Both the position numbers and the translations under genes were made by a program. A model generated the notes under the pieces. The model made no database searches. It saw only the letters and a program-made list of their open reading frames with translations, and was not told the DNA's origin. Below, piece after piece: positions 1 to 5,500 of a stretch of 8,503 bases of DNA; the stretch's first letter is position 1, and each line of letters begins with the position of its first letter. This stretch comes from Campylobacterota bacterium (GTDB lineage Bacteria; Campylobacterota; Campylobacteria; Campylobacterales; Sulfurospirillaceae), in contig RZYK01000080.1 of assembly GCA_009930355.1 (NCBI GenBank), positions 1-8,503 on the forward strand, read 5' to 3'.

Positions 1-26
1 ACAAAATTGAGTTCTTGACTTACCAT
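1..26 (-). CDS. clpA: ClpA, ATP-dependent Clp protease ATP-binding subunit (first codons only)
   Basis: Only the start is in the window. An ATG at 26-24 opens a frame reading M-V-S-Q-E-L-N-F that runs off the left edge. It is preceded at the right distance by a strong AAGGAG ribosome binding site and lies 10 bp after the clpS stop. ClpS is the dedicated adaptor of ClpA and the two genes are adjacent in many proteobacteria. ClpA proteins of this phylum, as I remember them, begin with a similar M-I-S-x-E-L motif. ClpA is the AAA+ unfoldase that feeds substrates to ClpP. The identification rests on neighbour, start signal and a few residues, so it is good but not proven. Confidence 0.7.
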
Positions 27-32
27 ACTCTT

Positions 33-38
33 CTCCTT
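33..38 (-). promoter_or_regulatory. Ribosome binding site of clpA
   Basis: AAGGAG on the minus strand, six bases before the clpA ATG at 26. It overlaps the last two bases of the clpS TAA stop (39-37), so ribosomes ending clpS are delivered onto the clpA start, consistent with coupled translation of adaptor and unfoldase. Confidence 0.75.
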
Positions 39-345
39 ATTCTGCTTCCATAATGGCACGCAATGGGAATTTTTCTTCTTTTGCCATTTTTCTTACCTGT
101 GAGACTTTCGTCTCAGCAATTTCATAGGCATAAACCCCACATAAGCCTTTACCTTTTTCATGCACACTCAACATAATTTCAGTCGCTTTTTCAAAACTGT
201 GATGAAAAATCTGCATCAAAACCTTAATGACAAATTCCATACTACTATAATCATCATTCAGTAAAAGAACCTTGTACAATCTAGGCTCTTTAATCTCAAT
301 GAGCTCAACCGTTTCATTTTCAAACGCTGGATTACTCTGATGCAT
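37..345 (-). CDS. clpS: ClpS, N-degron adaptor for the ClpAP protease
   Basis: A cytoplasmic adaptor of 102 residues, the family's usual size. ClpS binds proteins with destabilising N-terminal residues and delivers them to ClpA. After a poorly conserved N-terminal tail (residues 1-20), which in the family enters the ClpA pore, comes the core beginning YKVLLLNDDYSSMEFV at 24-39. The substrate pocket is intact: N30, D31 and D32 (the NDD motif), gatekeeper M36 and H62 of the LSVHEKG segment. The AETKV segment and the KFPL segment near the C-terminus are also family hallmarks. The gene starts nine bases after the lipoprotein gene stop, with only a modest AGAGA-type ribosome site, and clpA follows directly. 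The identification is secure. Confidence 0.96.
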   Translation of the reverse strand: MHQSNPAFENETVELIEIKEPRLYKVLLLNDDYSSMEFVIKVLMQIFHHSFEKATEIMLSVHEKGKGLCGVYAYEIAETKVSQVRKMAKEEKFPLRAIMEAE

Positions 346-354
346 CCAAATTCT

Positions 355-960
355 CTATTTCGATACTAATTTATCAACATCTTTTTGAATCACATCCAGT
401 GAAACTTTACCAATGTAAAATTTATTATTAGGGTCATTTTGATAGATATCCGTCACCTTTTGGTAAATACCTTCTTTTAAAAGCACTTTAAACGGTACTT
501 GAAGTACTTGTTTGTAAGCAATATCTTGCAAAATTGTCTCGACAAGTTTTTTATTTTTAGGTGAATTGCTAATAAAATAATAGGCATTGTACTTTGCCGC
601 AAAATTCTCAATGACATATTCATCACTCACTTCTTCAAGAAAATTAAGCCCAATGAGCATGACATCTTCACTGTTTTGAAGCTGAAAATCCATCAAGGAA
701 GGAGCTTCCTCCTGACATGGTGCACAAAACGTACCAAAAATATCAATTAAAATAATCTTACCTTCATCCTCTTCGATAACAAACCCACCATTTTTACGCA
801 CTAGGGTTAATTTAGCACCCGCAATACTTTTAAGTTCAACCTTTTCGCCCTCTTTATAAGTCTCTTTCACAACACTTATGGCTTCATTTTTAGGCTCAGA
901 ACTACAACCGATAAACAGTAGTCCTATCAAAACGACCATAAAACCAATACATTTTTTCAT
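355..960 (-). CDS. Thioredoxin-fold lipoprotein, TlpA/ResA-like
   Basis: A 201-residue exported protein, likely a periplasmic thiol-disulfide oxidoreductase anchored by lipid. Residues 1-18 are a signal peptide with a hydrophobic core (GFMVVLIGLLF) and a lipobox-like FIGC ending at C19. After a linker of about 40 residues comes a thioredoxin fold: strand IILIDIFG, then active site TFCAPC with C79 and C82, and a probable cis-proline at P156 in QVPF. TlpA-like proteins usually reduce or maintain cysteines in cytochrome c maturation or other periplasmic targets; the partner here cannot be read from the sequence. An ATG four codons upstream (972) is in frame, but GAGGGA sits ideally before the ATG at 960 and the shorter start gives a normal signal peptide. 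C. jejuni has a thioredoxin-like gene (Cj1106, from memory) in the same position. The family is clear, the substrate unknown. Confidence 0.87.
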   Translation of the reverse strand: MKKCIGFMVVLIGLLFIGCSSEPKNEAISVVKETYKEGEKVELKSIAGAKLTLVRKNGGFVIEEDEGKIILIDIFGTFCAPCQEEAPSLMDFQLQNSEDVMLIGLNFLEEVSDEYVIENFAAKYNAYYFISNSPKNKKLVETILQDIAYKQVLQVPFKVLLKEGIYQKVTDIYQNDPNNKFYIGKVSLDVIQKDVDKLVSK

Positions 961-964
961 TGCA

Positions 965-970
965 TCCCTC
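965..970 (-). promoter_or_regulatory. Ribosome binding site that sets the lipoprotein start
   Basis: GAGGGA on the minus strand ends four bases before the ATG at 960. It overlaps the alternative in-frame ATG at 972-970, which itself has no purine-rich site upstream. This favours the downstream start, which also gives the more typical lipoprotein signal peptide (M-K-K-C...). Confidence 0.6.
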
Positions 971-984
971 ATATTTTTTGGCTT

Positions 985-990
985 ATTCTA
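985..990 (-). promoter_or_regulatory. Weak candidate promoter for lipoprotein-clpS-clpA
   Basis: The only sizeable spacer inside the minus-strand series (961-1016) contains TAGAAT on the minus strand, preceded by a run of seven A, about 25 bases before the lipoprotein ATG. A TTTACA lies further upstream but 20 bases away, too far for a good -35. It may allow separate expression of the last three genes. The match is weak and nothing else supports it. Confidence 0.28.
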
Positions 991-1016
991 CTTTTTTTAG
1001 ATAAATAATCTGTAAA

Positions 1017-1481
1017 CTACTCTTTATATGCATGATTTTTCATGGCTGTTTGCGCCTCTCGTCGTGCATCTTTCTCTTTTAAACTCTCTCGTTTATCATG
1101 TTCATTTTTACCACGAGCGAGTGCAATTTCCACTTTAGCAAGGTTTTTTGCATTGAAATAAATGGCAAGTGGAACAATGGTCAAGCCATCTTTGGCCACT
1201 TTCATATCCCACTTACGTAATTGCTTTACATGTAAAAGCAATTTTCGAGGCGCTCTTTCATTGGGTGCAAAATTGAGATTGGCAGTGGAGAGATGTGAAA
1301 TATGCGCATTCAGTAAAAATGCCTCTCCCTTAATAATCTTTACAAACGAATCTTTAAGATTGACTCTTCCTTGACGAATGGCTTTGACTTCACTGCCTTG
1401 AAGGACAATACCTGCTTCTAATTTCTCTAAAATTTCATAATCATGAAACGCTTTTTTATTGCGTGCAACCGCTTCACCCAT
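1017..1481 (-). CDS. smpB: SmpB, tmRNA-binding protein
   Basis: A 154-residue, highly basic partner of tmRNA (ssrA). It carries tmRNA into stalled ribosomes for trans-translation, so the unfinished protein gains a degradation tag. Family signatures run the full length: RNKKAFHDYEI at 7-17, GIVLQGSEVKAIRQGRVNL at about 24-42, NERAPRKLLLH in the middle, the GLTIVPLAIYFN strand, AKVEIALARGK, and a basic tail (EHDKRESLKEKDARRE) that in the family enters the empty ribosomal mRNA channel. The start overlaps the end of ispE by eight bases (ATGGGTGA) with GAAGG about nine bases ahead. No tmRNA gene is visible in this window. The TTACATGTAA palindrome at 1225-1236 lies inside the coding region. Confidence 0.98.
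   Translation of the reverse strand: MGEAVARNKKAFHDYEILEKLEAGIVLQGSEVKAIRQGRVNLKDSFVKIIKGEAFLLNAHISHLSTANLNFAPNERAPRKLLLHVKQLRKWDMKVAKDGLTIVPLAIYFNAKNLAKVEIALARGKNEHDKRESLKEKDARREAQTAMKNHAYKE
1225..1236. repeat. TTACATGTAA palindrome, copy 1 (in smpB)
   Basis: A perfect 12-bp palindrome TTTACATGTAAA inside smpB, where it encodes part of Leu-His-Val-Lys. With copy 2 it shares the 15-mer TGCTTTACATGTAAA (plus strand here, minus strand there). It is one of four copies in the window. Confidence 0.6.
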
Positions 1482-2262
1482 TCTGCTCTACCTTCTCTTT
1501 CATTCTAAAAAAACTACTACCACTGCCACTAAAAAACCATCCCTCTTTAGCGTACGATGCTAACGTAGGATACGCTTTTAAACACGCAGGATACAAATCA
1601 TTAAGTGCTTCTTTCCCATAGGCTTTTAGCAAGGCTTTACTTTTCATTTCAACCATTACCTTTGCCAAAGGAATATTCATCGATTGCAAAAAATATTCCC
1701 TATACATTTTATAAACACGGGCTGTTTCACAAGCAAGAGGAGGCGTAAAAACTTCCAAATCCAATGCTTCTTCATCATATTTTTCAACCACTTCCCCAAT
1801 ACCACGGACATTCGCACTCGCATACCCTGAGGCAAAAAAAGCAACATCAGCACCGACTTTGCTTCCTAGCTCCATTTTTTCTTGCAACGTAAGCTTTAAA
1901 TTTCCAACATCATTGAGCATAGTTAAAAAAGTGGCAGCATCGCTACTTCCTCCCCCAAGACCTGCTCCTTGAGGAATCACCTTCTTTACATGTAAAGCAT
2001 ACTCTCTCATAATTGCTTCAACTTCTTTGGCAAATCCATGACATTGGAGCGTTTTAAAAATTTTATAAAGGGTATTTTGTTCTAGTGTACAATTAAAATC
2101 ACCCACCAATTCAAAAGGTTCAGAAGAACTTTTTGGTACAAAAGTGAGTGTGTCAAAAAGATTGGAAACGAGCATAAAGCGAGAAACCAATTCATGGTAA
2201 GAACCACGAATGCCCACAATTTTTAAAAAAATATTGACTTTTGCCTGTGCGTTGTACTGCAT
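1474..2262 (-). CDS. ispE: IspE, 4-diphosphocytidyl-2-C-methyl-D-erythritol kinase
   Basis: A cytoplasmic GHMP-family kinase of 262 residues that phosphorylates CDP-methylerythritol with ATP in the non-mevalonate (MEP) isoprenoid pathway. Visible motifs: AKVNIFLKIVG at the N-terminus with the conserved lysine K8; the ATP-binding loop PQGAGLGGGSSDAA at about 97-110; GADVAFF with the presumed catalytic D139; and the C-terminal GHMP motif FFSGSGSSFF at about 243-252. It is slightly shorter than the E. coli enzyme, which is usual in this phylum. The start shares one base with the csrA stop (TAATG), so translation is probably coupled, and the end overlaps smpB. Its only link to its neighbours seems to be shared housekeeping expression. 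Confidence 0.96.
   Translation of the reverse strand: MQYNAQAKVNIFLKIVGIRGSYHELVSRFMLVSNLFDTLTFVPKSSSEPFELVGDFNCTLEQNTLYKIFKTLQCHGFAKEVEAIMREYALHVKKVIPQGAGLGGGSSDAATFLTMLNDVGNLKLTLQEKMELGSKVGADVAFFASGYASANVRGIGEVVEKYDEEALDLEVFTPPLACETARVYKMYREYFLQSMNIPLAKVMVEMKSKALLKAYGKEALNDLYPACLKAYPTLASYAKEGWFFSGSGSSFFRMKEKVEQNG
1984..1997. repeat. TTACATGTAA palindrome, copy 2 (in ispE)
   Basis: The longest copy: CTTTACATGTAAAG, a perfect 14-bp palindrome within ispE, encoding Leu-His-Val-Lys just before the ATP-binding loop. It shares TGCTTTACATGTAAA with copy 1 in smpB. Confidence 0.6.
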
Positions 2263-2489
2263 TATTTAAGCTTCTTACTTAAATCCAAAAGAAGATCAGC
2301 ATGGACACTTTTACTGGCTTCTATATTGGTCTCTTTAATGGCTTGAGCTAACTCTTCACGCAATATCATCATCTCTTTGGGAGCATCAAAACCTAATTTA
2401 ACAATCCCTTTGGATATTTCAATAACACGCACCGTAATATTCTCATTTAAAACAACACCTTCGCCTAATTTTCGTGTCAGTATTAACAT
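2262..2489 (-). CDS. csrA: CsrA, carbon storage / flagellin translational regulator
   Basis: A 75-residue RNA-binding dimer that blocks translation by covering GGA-containing loops at ribosome binding sites. In Campylobacter and Bacillus it controls flagellin mRNA and is antagonised by FliW. The N-terminus MLILTRKLGEGVVL is the classic first strand, with RNA-contacting L4 and R6; the second RNA-binding site retains R44 in ILREEL. Residues 50-75 form the C-terminal extension seen in CsrA proteins that partner with FliW. The ATG follows the truB stop by one base, with AAAGG at 2496-2500 lying inside truB, and the gene shares one base with ispE. Its output may therefore track passage of ribosomes through truB. 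No flagellar gene is in view. Confidence 0.97.
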   Translation of the reverse strand: MLILTRKLGEGVVLNENITVRVIEISKGIVKLGFDAPKEMMILREELAQAIKETNIEASKSVHADLLLDLSKKLK

Positions 2490-2493
2490 GTTA
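2484..2493. repeat. Palindrome TAACATGTTA over the truB stop and csrA start
   Basis: A perfect 10-bp palindrome that contains the truB stop codon and the csrA start codon. It has the same ACATGT core as the four TTACATGTAA copies but swapped flanks, so I count it separately. It arises naturally from stop-C-ATG-TTA and may be coincidence. Confidence 0.35.
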
Positions 2494-3318
2494 CGCCTTT
2501 AGCGATAATGAATTTAAAAGGTATTCTACTCCATCTGTACTGAGTTGCACAATACTTAGCATCTCCTCATTGAGAATATAATAAATACCTTCTTCTTGTT
2601 TTTCAAAATTTTCTACCTGCAATTTTCGCCCAAGCAACACATCACTCGCATCGCCACAATAACGATTTATAGGTAAATCAAGATAGTCTAAGGGATTGAG
2701 CGCTTTTTCATGCGCATAAACAAACGCCCCCTCATTTAAGCGATGTAAAGCACTTAAAGAACCGCTAAAACCCAATTTTTGAGCTATTAAAGCACCGATA
2801 CTTCGCACATATCCACCCTCTGAAATGGTGATTTCAAAGGTTAAAAACGGATGAGAATAATGGACTAAATGACAATCATACACATGACTCGTAATAGTTT
2901 TCATCTCAAAGTCTTGTTCACTGCGTGCTAAATCATACGCCCGTTTACCCTCTATTTTTTTAGCCGAATATTTAGGCGGTAAATAGCTTATATCGCCCAC
3001 CATACCATTCAATGCAATAGTAATCGAATCAGGATGAAAGGGTATCATCTCTTCAACATGCTCAATTTTTTCGATATCTAACGTAGGACTCGAAGCACCT
3101 ATCCATAATGTAGCACGGTAGGTTTTAGGCGCTTTTTTTAAAAAACGAAACAGTTTGGTAAACTGACCAAATGCCACAATTAGAACACCCTGCGCAAAAG
3201 GATCAAGCGTACCTGAAAACCCTGCTTTTTTTATGCCATAACGCCTTTTGATGCGACTTAAAAAATGGTTACACACCATGTTTGCTGGCTTATACGCTAC
3301 AAAAAGACGGTTTTGCAC
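2491..3318 (-). CDS. truB: TruB, tRNA pseudouridine-55 synthase
   Basis: A 275-residue enzyme that converts U55 of the tRNA T-loop to pseudouridine. Motifs in order: LFVAYKPANMV at the N-terminus; the catalytic loop KAGFSGTLDPFAQGVL at about 31-46, with nucleophile D39; PPKYSAKKIEGKRAYDLAR, corresponding to the family's PPxYSAxKxxGxxxYxxAR; and GGYVRSIGALIAQKLG, corresponding to the GTYIRSLA region. The C-terminal part (from about 200) is diverged and short of a clear PUA domain, as is common in this phylum. The start is GTG, sharing one base with the helicase stop (TAGTG) and placed eight bases after a GGAG site. It heads a tight truB-csrA-ispE-smpB series. Confidence 0.96.
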   Translation of the reverse strand: MQNRLFVAYKPANMVCNHFLSRIKRRYGIKKAGFSGTLDPFAQGVLIVAFGQFTKLFRFLKKAPKTYRATLWIGASSPTLDIEKIEHVEEMIPFHPDSITIALNGMVGDISYLPPKYSAKKIEGKRAYDLARSEQDFEMKTITSHVYDCHLVHYSHPFLTFEITISEGGYVRSIGALIAQKLGFSGSLSALHRLNEGAFVYAHEKALNPLDYLDLPINRYCGDASDVLLGRKLQVENFEKQEEGIYYILNEEMLSIVQLSTDGVEYLLNSLSLKA

Positions 3319-5363
3319 TAAATTTTCTCCACGAATGAGGCTAAAATATCCCGTTTGGTTCCACTAAAATTAATTTGCAATTTAAACTCTCTACCCACCT
3401 TACTCACTTCAGTGACACGACCAATTCCAAAAATTTTGTGTTTCACCAAATCCCCTTTTTTAAACGAAGTGGTTCGCTCTAAAATCAAACTTCCCTCACA
3501 GACCCCCGCCTCTTTTAAAAAACGACTCTTTGAAAGTTCGGTTCGTCTTCCTTTGTAAAAACGACTTCCTGAAAAACTAAGGGTGAGCTCTTTTTTAGCT
3601 CTTGTAATGGCAACATATCCAAGCCTGCGCTCCTCTTCGATATCACTTCCATCACCGACTAACGGAAAAAAGCCCTCTTCTAAACCAATGACAAACAGAT
3701 ACTCAAACTCCAACCCCTTACTGGCATGAATACTCATAATGGAGATATTTTCACTATCTATCTGGTCTTGGTCACTTTGCAATGCCAATTCATTTAAAAA
3801 ATCATCCACGCCCATGTGTGGGTTTTGTTTCACATAATCCCTAAAAAGTCCGTAAAACTCATCAATGTTTGAGAGACGCTCTAGCGAGTCTGGCTGGTTA
3901 TTGTAATACTCTTTAATCGCAAACGCCTCTTCAATTGCATCAATCATATCGTAGGTGGAATGCGCTTGAATCGTTTGCATACGGGCAATATTATGAACAA
4001 ACTCTTTGAGTGCAAGTGCTGCTTTTTTAGTGGCCTCTTTTTCAATACTTTGTTCATTACATGTAAGATATTCGTAAATGGATTGGCTATTGTCATACGC
4101 TGCTTTAAAAATGCGTTCCATCGTTACTTTACCTAAACCTCGTTTAGGACGATTAATAATGCGCTTAATGGAAAAATCATCGTGAGGATTGGCAATAACA
4201 CGCAGGTAACTAATGACATCTTTAACCTCAGCACGCTCATAAAACTTCACGCCTCCAACCATATTGTAAGGAATTTTTTCTTTATTAAGTCCCTCTTCTA
4301 AAGAACGGCTCAGCGCATTAATACGATACAACACCGCAATATCTCTAGGACTGACACCACTCTCAATAAGCTTTCTAATTTTTCGAGCGATACTCAGCGC
4401 TTCTTGATTTTCATCGTGCGATTCGAGCACTTCAATGGCCTTACCCTCTCCTTTGGTGCTTTCCAACACTTTGCCAATACGGCCACGATTGTGATCTATT
4501 AAATCATTCGCCGCTTTAAGAATCTGCGTGGTCGAGCGATAATTTTTTTCCAATTTTACAATTTTCACATTCTCAAACGATTCGTGAAACTCCAAAATAT
4601 TTTTAATGTTCGCTCCCCGCCAGCCATAAATACTCTGATCATCATCACCCACCACACATAAATTGCTATGGGTATGACAGAGTTTGCGAAGCAGTTTATA
4701 CTGAAGTTCATTCGTATCTTGATACTCATCGACCATAATATACTGATAGCGTTTGCTCGTCTCTTCACACAATTTCTCATCGCTCTCTAAAATTTTATAC
4801 GGAAGGACTAAAAGGTCATCAAAATCAACTAAATTATTAGAGAGCAAATAATCTTCATACTGTTCATACAATTTTGCAATAATTTGATAACTTTGCTGTT
4901 CTGCCTTTTCCCATGCCATTTTAGGGTCAATCAAAGAAGTTTTATAACGTGAAATTTCACTAGCAATCATGCCTGTTGGAAGTTCACTGGATGTATTTAA
5001 GCTTTTTAAAATACGTTTTTTATCATCGGTGTCAATCACCACAAAGCTATTTTTTCGACCCAATTTATCCATATGAAATTTAAGAAAGAGTAAACCAAAT
5101 TTATGAAATGTACACAAAAGTGGTGGATACGAATGCGAGTCTATCATCGCCATAGCACGTTCTCTCATCTCGCTAGCAGCTTTGTTCGTAAACGTAAGTG
5201 TCAGGGTATTGGCCGCTGGAATGCCTAAAGAGAGCAAATACGAAAGTCGTGATGTAATTGTTTTTGTTTTACCACTGCCTGCCCCTGCTAAGATAAGTAC
5301 AGGACCATCCACACATTTGACCGCATCTTGTTGTGATTCATTTAACATCGCTAAATCTTGCAT
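3318..5363 (-). CDS. UvrD/PcrA/Rep-type superfamily 1A DNA helicase
   Basis: A 681-residue 3'-5' DNA helicase acting in repair, replication restart and removal of proteins from DNA. All SF1A motifs are present: Q motif LNESQQDAV (7-15), Walker A AGAGSGKT (26-33), Ia LTFTNKAA (55-62), motif II DEYQDTN (212-218), motif III GDDDQSIYGWRG (239-250), NYRS (274-277), motif V with HASKGLEF (546-553), and motif VI EEERRLGYVAITRAKKEL (576-593). The C-terminus (FKKGDLVKHKIFGIGRV, about 634-650) is the Tudor-like domain that in PcrA/UvrD contacts RNA polymerase, favouring a PcrA/UvrD role over Rep. Start: ATG at 5363 with a weak GGA eight bases ahead; M6 (5348) is a possible alternative. It is first in the minus-strand operon and diverges from lysR. 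Which of uvrD, pcrA or rep to use as symbol is not decidable here. Confidence 0.95.
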   Translation of the reverse strand: MQDLAMLNESQQDAVKCVDGPVLILAGAGSGKTKTITSRLSYLLSLGIPAANTLTLTFTNKAASEMRERAMAMIDSHSYPPLLCTFHKFGLLFLKFHMDKLGRKNSFVVIDTDDKKRILKSLNTSSELPTGMIASEISRYKTSLIDPKMAWEKAEQQSYQIIAKLYEQYEDYLLSNNLVDFDDLLVLPYKILESDEKLCEETSKRYQYIMVDEYQDTNELQYKLLRKLCHTHSNLCVVGDDDQSIYGWRGANIKNILEFHESFENVKIVKLEKNYRSTTQILKAANDLIDHNRGRIGKVLESTKGEGKAIEVLESHDENQEALSIARKIRKLIESGVSPRDIAVLYRINALSRSLEEGLNKEKIPYNMVGGVKFYERAEVKDVISYLRVIANPHDDFSIKRIINRPKRGLGKVTMERIFKAAYDNSQSIYEYLTCNEQSIEKEATKKAALALKEFVHNIARMQTIQAHSTYDMIDAIEEAFAIKEYYNNQPDSLERLSNIDEFYGLFRDYVKQNPHMGVDDFLNELALQSDQDQIDSENISIMSIHASKGLEFEYLFVIGLEEGFFPLVGDGSDIEEERRLGYVAITRAKKELTLSFSGSRFYKGRRTELSKSRFLKEAGVCEGSLILERTTSFKKGDLVKHKIFGIGRVTEVSKVGREFKLQINFSGTKRDILASFVEKI
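3327..3330 (-). promoter_or_regulatory. Ribosome binding site supporting the truB GTG start
   Basis: GGAG on the minus strand, eight bases before the GTG at 3318. It lies within the last codons of the helicase gene and supports the non-ATG start, which gives the expected N-terminus of TruB. Confidence 0.6.
4057..4066. repeat. TTACATGTAA palindrome, copy 3 (in helicase gene)
   Basis: A perfect 10-bp TTACATGTAA inside the helicase gene. Here it is read in a different frame from the other copies (Leu-Thr-Cys-Asn rather than Leu-His-Val), which argues that DNA sequence, not protein sequence, explains the recurrence. Confidence 0.55.
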
Positions 5364-5393
5364 ACATTTTCCACTTTGTTTGATATAGTCTTC

Positions 5394-5402
5394 ATTATAG
5401 CA
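5394..5402 (-). promoter_or_regulatory. Promoter of the uvrD-truB-csrA-ispE-smpB operon
   Basis: The minus strand reads TGCTATAAT: a perfect TATAAT with an extended TGn element, preceded by a run of seven T. This is the form typical of sigma-70 promoters in Campylobacterota, which often lack a good -35. Transcription would start near 5387, leaving a leader of about 24 nt before the helicase ATG at 5363. Confidence 0.72.
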
Positions 5403-5417
5403 AAAAAAGTTTAAGGC

Positions 5418-5430
5418 AAACGTGTCGTTT
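5418..5430. promoter_or_regulatory. Inverted repeat AAACG-N3-CGTTT, candidate regulator site 1
   Basis: Two exact five-base arms separated by TGT. The centre is about 37 bases upstream of the predicted helicase start and about 47 upstream of the predicted lysR start. That is compatible with a LysR recognition site affecting either promoter. Its half-site matches that of the repeat at 5471-5480. It is a sequence match only. Confidence 0.4.
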
Positions 5431-5458
5431 CGCTCTGAGTAAATTTATTAATTTTAGT

Positions 5459-5464
5459 TATAAT
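5459..5464 (+). promoter_or_regulatory. Promoter (-10) of the lysR gene
   Basis: A perfect TATAAT in the AT-rich context TTTAGTTATAATG, 36 bases before the lysR ATG. No convincing -35 lies 16-18 bases upstream. The predicted start is near 5471, giving a leader of about 30 nt with a good ribosome site. Confidence 0.65.
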
Positions 5465-5470
5465 GCTCAT

Positions 5471-5480
5471 TAAACGTTTA
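5471..5480. promoter_or_regulatory. Palindrome TAAACGTTTA, candidate autoregulatory operator (site 2)
   Basis: A perfect 10-bp palindrome at the predicted lysR transcription start. Bound protein here would block lysR transcription, and LysR-type regulators commonly repress their own gene. It carries the same AAACG/CGTTT arms as site 1, with centres about 51-52 bp apart, close to five helical turns. Confidence 0.4.
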
Positions 5481-5487
5481 TCATCAT

Positions 5488-5492
5488 AAGGA
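5488..5492 (+). promoter_or_regulatory. Ribosome binding site of lysR
   Basis: AAGGA, eight bases before the ATG at 5501. It supports that start, which gives the normal LysR N-terminus with the helix-turn-helix at the expected distance. Confidence 0.7.
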
Positions 5493-5500
5493 TTTATAAA

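Noticed and set aside
970..972. Upstream ATG as the start of the thioredoxin lipoprotein
   Set aside because: It lacks a ribosome site, while the ATG at 960 has GAGGGA just ahead and yields a standard lysine-led signal peptide.
990..1005. Terminator between smpB and the lipoprotein gene (AGAT-N5-ATCT followed by A run)
   Set aside because: The stem is only four AT-rich pairs, and the tract after it is A, not T, on the transcribed sense strand.
1162..1374. Plus-strand ORF antisense to smpB
   Set aside because: It lies entirely within the conserved SmpB coding sequence, without promoter or ribosome site.
4565..4780. Additional 71-residue minus-strand ORF within the helicase gene
   Set aside because: It is an out-of-frame shadow of the helicase motif II-III region with no ribosome site and no recognisable domain.
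5182..5388. Plus-strand ORF antisense to the start of the helicase gene
   Set aside because: It mirrors the conserved Walker A region, has no start signal and ends within the helicase leader; there is no evidence it is a gene.
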